Assembly (NCBI GenBank): GCA_934364765.1
Contig: CAKRMO010000016.1
Span: 1-11,575, forward strand
Source of the DNA: an uncultured Bacteroidaceae bacterium
GTDB lineage: Bacteria; Bacteroidota; Bacteroidia; Bacteroidales; Bacteroidaceae
Direction: 5' to 3'
DNA length: 11,575 nt
Both the position numbers and the translations under genes were made by a program. Under the pieces are notes generated by a model. It saw only the letters and a list, made by a program, of their open reading frames with translations, ran no database searches and was not told where the DNA came from. Each line of letters opens with the position of its first letter. Position 1 is the first letter of the stretch. Positions 8,980 to 11,575 of the stretch are shown here, piece by piece.

Positions 8980-9629
8980 TTTTTCTTCTTTTCAAGTACT
9001 TCTTCTTTCACCCCTGTCATCTTGCCGGCATAAAGCACGTCCGAAGGGATACAACTTTTATATTCCCCATTCGTGGGGTCATAGTAATGATATTCTCCCG
9101 ATGCCGATATGTATTGCAGTATAACCGCATGTTTGTTGGCAGAGAAAGATGGCGGCAGACAACCATTGCTGTCTCTCGTTTGGATTACCCCCATTACATA
9201 GCCGCTTATTCCCGGCTCCATCAGCTTTTTCACCTCATTTTCTTCTCGCTTCCATCCACCTCCCTCTGTGGTAAAATAGTTCTCTATATAATTGTATGCT
9301 ACAGGGTTAGGAACATATGCAAGCCCGCTTGGTATTCCGACGTTAGGCCCATGATCTTTTTCTTCTTGACATTTAGTTCCTTTCCACTTTTCATCTTCAT
9401 AAATGGAATTATACATACTGCCGTCATAGTAGTCGTCTGCAAATTTTTCAGGAGAACATTTCCATCCGAATTTTTTCGCCGCATACGCCAAACAGTTGTA
9501 GAAGCACGCTTCGTCGCTTCCATAGATAGGTTCTTTCACCCTTTTCTCTGATTCATCGTTGTCCTGTTCTGTTTGCAGAAGTTGCGGTTCATTGATGTTC
9601 CCCACATTCAATTTCTTCAGTTCTTTCAT
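8976..9629 (-). CDS. Papain-like cysteine-peptidase-like protein with leader-like N-terminus
   Basis: This 217-residue protein has no signal peptide or membrane segment. ACFYNCLAYAAKKFGW (41-56) looks like the helix carrying the nucleophile of a papain-fold enzyme (Cys42 or Cys46). NKHAVILQYI (165-174) gives a candidate catalytic His167, and YHYYDPTNGEY (180-190) gives Asp184. This Cys...His...Asp order is seen in C39-like and other papain-fold peptidases. The first about 18 residues (MKELKKLNVGNINEPQLL) resemble the leaders of Bacteroidetes double-glycine natural-product precursors, but no Gly-Gly follows. Six cysteines are present (42, 46, 57, 87, 157, 193), and the C-terminus is Lys-rich. 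It starts 28 bases after the LanC-like fragment and overlaps the next gene by 4 bases. Peptidase activity is inferred. It could instead be an inactive papain-fold or an effector. GC content is visibly lower than in the core block. Confidence 0.7.
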   Translation of the reverse strand: MKELKKLNVGNINEPQLLQTEQDNDESEKRVKEPIYGSDEACFYNCLAYAAKKFGWKCSPEKFADDYYDGSMYNSIYEDEKWKGTKCQEEKDHGPNVGIPSGLAYVPNPVAYNYIENYFTTEGGGWKREENEVKKLMEPGISGYVMGVIQTRDSNGCLPPSFSANKHAVILQYISASGEYHYYDPTNGEYKSCIPSDVLYAGKMTGVKEEVLEKKKK

Positions 9630-9657
9630 TTTTCTATTGTTTTAGTTATACATATTG

Positions 9658-10029
9658 TCAGATTTCAAAAGCATCCGGGCATAAAGCAAGCATACAGGCA
9701 ACACCCGCCAAGCCGTTCACCAAACTCAAGTTTTCACACAGGTACGTTTTCTTTACCTTTGAGATGAATTTCGTGTAGTATTTTTGGACGATTCGCTTGC
9801 GCGTCTTTTCTATCAAGCCGTATTTCATGTGTCCTCTGCTTATATATTTTGCCGCCTGATACAACACGAACGCACTCAAAAACCATCCTTCGTTCACATT
9901 CTCAATTCTGTCGTCTATTTCCTTTTCTATTTGGTCGAAGTCCACTGAATACACCAGAATGTCTATCTGCCTTTCTATCTCTTTGCTTGAAAGAATTTCG
10001 TTCAAATACGCCATTGACGTTGCAAGCAT
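9658..10029 (-). CDS. Short fragment resembling the C-terminus of a LanC-like protein
   Basis: The open frame encodes 123 residues. The end, ENLSLVNGLAGVACMLALCP (99-118), resembles the last repeat of LanC/LanM cyclase domains (SL-NGLAGIG--LL-L), which normally closes the protein. The rest is helical, with EGWFLSAFVLYQAAKYI (47-63). LanC-like enzymes are about 400 residues long and carry Cys/Cys/His zinc ligands; none of those motifs is present, so if the assignment is right this is a non-catalytic remnant missing about 70% of the protein. The ATG at 10029 is merely the first available; the frame stays open upstream into the preceding gene. The stop of that gene is 8 bases away. The resemblance is weak and rests on a single motif; an unrelated small helical protein is possible. 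Confidence 0.45.
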   Translation of the reverse strand: MLATSMAYLNEILSSKEIERQIDILVYSVDFDQIEKEIDDRIENVNEGWFLSAFVLYQAAKYISRGHMKYGLIEKTRKRIVQKYYTKFISKVKKTYLCENLSLVNGLAGVACMLALCPDAFEI

Positions 10030-10037
10030 AAGCTTGT

Positions 10038-10613
10038 TTACATTGTAATCTCTATCCCCCAGCCATAGAACCGGGTGTTTTCTTTTCCGCTGGCTATATA
10101 GGATTCCCTGTTTGCCATATAAGCCCCTCCCACAGGGTTGGGCGGGTACAGCTTGTTCATGAACTGCTTGTGCTGCAGCAGAAAGTCAACGCTTCGGTTT
10201 TCAAGATACATCTCCCTAATCTCCTCGGAAGTGTCCAAAAAGTCATGTTCGTACGGATATGAGAAATCCGCCCCCTCCCTTAACAAACCGACAGCCTTTT
10301 CCACCTGTTGTGCAGGAACAATCACATCTATGTCCCATACGGAAACATAGCGTTCCGTGGCGAAACCAAGCATTTTGTTTATGTACATGGTTCTGTGCAG
10401 CACAGGGTCTTTGTCTTCCACAAAATCATACTGTACGCTTTTGGGCATCAATTTATGGAAAATCCCGGAGTTTCTGCTTCCGACTTCCAGGAAATGTATT
10501 TTGGTGTCAAACTCGGAAGACAGATATTCCGTTACCGCCAGTGCATTCTCCAGCCTGACAAAGGAATCGAACTTTGCCAAAAGCAAAAAAGCGGTGTCTT
10601 TTAGATTTATCAT
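10038..10613 (-). CDS. C-terminally truncated galactosyltransferase-like glycosyltransferase (GT-A fold)
   Basis: The 191-residue product looks like Bacteroidetes glycosyltransferases related to the GT2/GT7 galactosyltransferase group. It starts with a Rossmann-like half (LKDTAFLLLAKFDSFVRLEN), then FVEDKDPVLHRTMYIN and a DxD motif, VWDIDVIVP (92-100), for metal and nucleotide-sugar binding. PNPVGGAYMANRESY (158-172) and NTRFYGWGIE (179-188) form the acceptor-side signature. Relatives continue GWG-E-D-ER and go on for roughly 80 or more residues. Here the frame reads ITM and stops, so the C-terminus is lost and the enzyme is probably inactive. The stop falls 8 bases before the LanC-like fragment, suggesting that one deletion removed the 3' end of this gene and the 5' end of the next. 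It is first in the cassette, about 100 bases downstream of a good promoter. Confidence 0.8.
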   Translation of the reverse strand: MINLKDTAFLLLAKFDSFVRLENALAVTEYLSSEFDTKIHFLEVGSRNSGIFHKLMPKSVQYDFVEDKDPVLHRTMYINKMLGFATERYVSVWDIDVIVPAQQVEKAVGLLREGADFSYPYEHDFLDTSEEIREMYLENRSVDFLLQHKQFMNKLYPPNPVGGAYMANRESYIASGKENTRFYGWGIEITM

Positions 10614-10689
10614 AACATAAAGGTTTTGCGCCCACTTACGAAGGACTTTCCATATACGTATTCATGGCAGACTATCGGTGTGGTTTAAT

Positions 10690-10713
10690 TGCCGCCTGTC
10701 CGCATCGGCGGCA
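10690..10713 (-). promoter_or_regulatory. Leader hairpin at the 5' end of the cassette transcript
   Basis: A 7-bp perfect stem, tgccgcc (10690-10696) with ggcggca (10707-10713), closes a 10-base loop. It starts just downstream of the predicted start near 10716, the same placement as the hairpin of the rimP leader. An AT-rich stretch follows on the minus strand but no true U-tract. Confidence 0.5.
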
Positions 10714-10720
10714 TTACTGC

Positions 10721-10754
10721 GCAAATATATACATTCCGTTTCAATAATCCGCAA
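10721..10754 (-). promoter_or_regulatory. Bacteroidetes-type promoter of the cassette
   Basis: On the minus strand TATATTTGC (10729 to 10721) matches the -7 consensus TAnnTTTG exactly. A TTGC (10754 to 10751) lies 21 bases upstream, in the -33 position. This would give a leader of about 100 bases before the glycosyltransferase ATG and could drive all five cassette genes. Confidence 0.65.
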
Positions 10755-10759
10755 CAAAA

Positions 10760-11011
10760 CCACCTCTTTTTACGGAAATTTTTTATGGCGCATTTTATTG
10801 CATTTTTAAGGGGTTGATAATGTCAAAAACTTAACCCCACAAAAACTTATGCAAACTTAGCAGAACTGACAAAGCATGATTTTTCTCCGTCAAAGGGAGC
10901 TGCGTCTGCCCGAAAGCGCAAACCCTGCGCAAGCCGCTGGTTCACAGCGAATTGTCCTTAATTTGACAGAACCGTGTAAGTTATTGTCTCTTAATTAATT
11001 GCAACGGCGAA
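10760..11011. other. Non-coding stretch between cassette promoter and repeat C
   Basis: About 250 AT-rich bases without a convincing gene. The only clear structure is an inverted repeat ggggtt (10810-10815) / aacccc (10833-10838) with a 17-base loop. It could be an operator-like site upstream of the cassette promoter or a chance pairing. Confidence 0.4.
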
Positions 11012-11017
11012 AATTAT

Positions 11018-11190
11018 GTCTGATGTAGTTTGAATTATGTCTGATATAATTTTTTCTACATTGGACACAGTTTTTCCTACGTCAAATGTATTTTTCGGGG
11101 AGTTTGGGAAAGGGCGGACGATTATGGTTTTGCGCCATTTGTAGGAGCGTATTGCATACGCCCTGTACGCCACCGCATGAACTGCACGGC
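11018..11190 (+). repeat. Dispersed repeat, copy C
   Basis: Collinear with copy B (offset 3594, no gaps, about 80% identical by eye) and with the first part of copy A. Its start contains two direct copies of the 13-mer aattatgtctgat (11012-11024 and 11033-11045), 21 bases apart; copy B keeps only the last part of the first. B and C are direct repeats around the cassette, while C and A border the interval separating sufC from sufB. Confidence 0.85.
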
Positions 11191-11241
11191 AAACCATCGC
11201 CGCCACATTGCAAATCCGCGCAATTCGGGCGTATGCAATAC
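11149..11241. repeat. 15-bp perfect inverted repeat upstream of sufC
   Basis: gtattgcatacgccc (11149-11163) and gggcgtatgcaatac (11227-11241) are exact reverse complements separated by 63 bases. The left arm is the palindromic end of repeat C. The right arm matches 149-162 of repeat A in direct orientation. The arrangement resembles the terminal inverted repeats of a small non-autonomous element, or could form a large hairpin upstream of the sufC promoter. Confidence 0.8.
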
Positions 11242-11328
11242 ACCCCCACGGCGGTGCAAATGATTGGTTATTCCCCTTTGGCGGCATATTGCCTTGGCGG
11301 GGCGTGGGGATAGTAGGGAATAAATGGC

Positions 11329-11337
11329 TATCTTTGC
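11329..11337 (+). promoter_or_regulatory. Candidate sufC promoter (-7 element)
   Basis: TATCTTTGC matches the Bacteroidetes -7 consensus TAnnTTTG exactly and would place the start near 11342, about 48 bases before the sufC ATG. No convincing TTG is seen at the -33 position, so the call rests on the -7 element and on the need for a promoter here. Confidence 0.5.
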
Positions 11338-11389
11338 ATACTGAAACAGGAATTGCCCCTGCATGGGCTTTAACAAACACAGATACAGT

Positions 11390-11575
11390 ATGCTGAAGAT
11401 AACAAATCTCCATGCCCGCGTGGCAGACAAGGAAATATTAAAGGGAGTGGACCTGATCATAAACGACGGCGAGGTGCACGCCCTCATGGGGCCGAACGGC
11501 TGCGGCAAGTCAACGCTAAGCAATGTGCTCGCCGGAAACCCCGCATACGAGGTTACGGACGGCTCGGTGGAGTTC
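11390..11575 (+). CDS. sufC: Fe-S cluster assembly ATPase SufC (5' part, cut by window end)
   Basis: The first 62 codons are present, starting MLKITNLHARVADKEILKGV, a close match to SufC N-termini. The Walker A motif GPNGCGKS lies at residues 34-41, and NVLAGNPAYEVTDGSVEF follows the family pattern. SufC is the ABC-type ATPase of the SufBC2D complex and powers structural changes during Fe-S cluster assembly in the cytosol. The ATG at 11390 is chosen because the conserved sequence begins there; no clear Shine-Dalgarno precedes it, which is usual in Bacteroidetes. The frame stays open to the window end. sufC normally follows sufB directly on the same strand. Here it stands on the opposite strand about 9.7 kb from sufB, with its own candidate promoter. 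Confidence 0.95.
   Translation, partial: MLKITNLHARVADKEILKGVDLIINDGEVHALMGPNGCGKSTLSNVLAGNPAYEVTDGSVEF

Noticed and set aside
11012..11045. Two direct aattatgtctgat copies as the start of a CRISPR array
   Set aside because: There are only two copies 21 bases apart with no further units and no cas genes; they belong to the dispersed repeat.
10991..11523. Minus-strand open frames of 133 and 140 residues overlapping repeat C and the sufC start
   Set aside because: They run through the repeat and antisense to the unambiguous sufC coding sequence; no protein motif is visible.

Overview
The window looks like a chromosomal segment from a member of the Bacteroidales. Three things support this. The core genes read rimP-nusA-infB-cvpA-sufB on the minus strand, an order I recall from Bacteroides and Porphyromonas. 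NusA and InfB have Bacteroidetes-type architectures: a short NusA without C-terminal acidic repeats, and an InfB with a long Ala/Lys/Pro linker. The best promoter matches follow the Bacteroidetes -7 consensus TAnnTTTG rather than the sigma70 -10 box. I cannot name a genus.

Layout. Positions 1-225 hold a copy (A) of a dispersed repeat. Positions 226-7068 hold the core block on the minus strand: sufB, cvpA, infB, nusA and rimP, with a promoter and a 5'-terminal hairpin just upstream of rimP (about 7097-7169). Positions 7171-7646 have no convincing gene but contain repeat copy B. Positions 7647-10613 are a lower-GC, tightly packed five-gene minus-strand cassette. In transcription order it contains a truncated galactosyltransferase-like glycosyltransferase, a short fragment that looks like the C-terminus of a LanC-like protein, a papain-like cysteine-peptidase-like protein with a peptide-leader-like N-terminus, and two tandem secreted paralogues. 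Positions 10614-11389 are non-coding and contain the cassette promoter, repeat copy C and a likely sufC promoter. From 11390 the plus strand starts sufC, cut by the window edge.

The most notable point is that sufB and sufC, normally adjacent and co-transcribed, lie about 9.7 kb apart on opposite strands. Inverting the interval from about 200 to 11300 in silico restores the canonical order rimP-nusA-infB-cvpA-sufB-sufC. Both ends of that interval carry the same repeat family, each copy with a gcgtatgcaat-type palindrome. This suggests a repeat-associated rearrangement, possibly a reversible one, that uncouples the Fe-S scaffold subunit SufB from the SufC ATPase. The cassette sits between direct repeat copies B and C and looks like a foreign, partly decayed locus related to Bacteroidetes peptide-modification and export clusters. 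That functional reading is inference from weak motifs.
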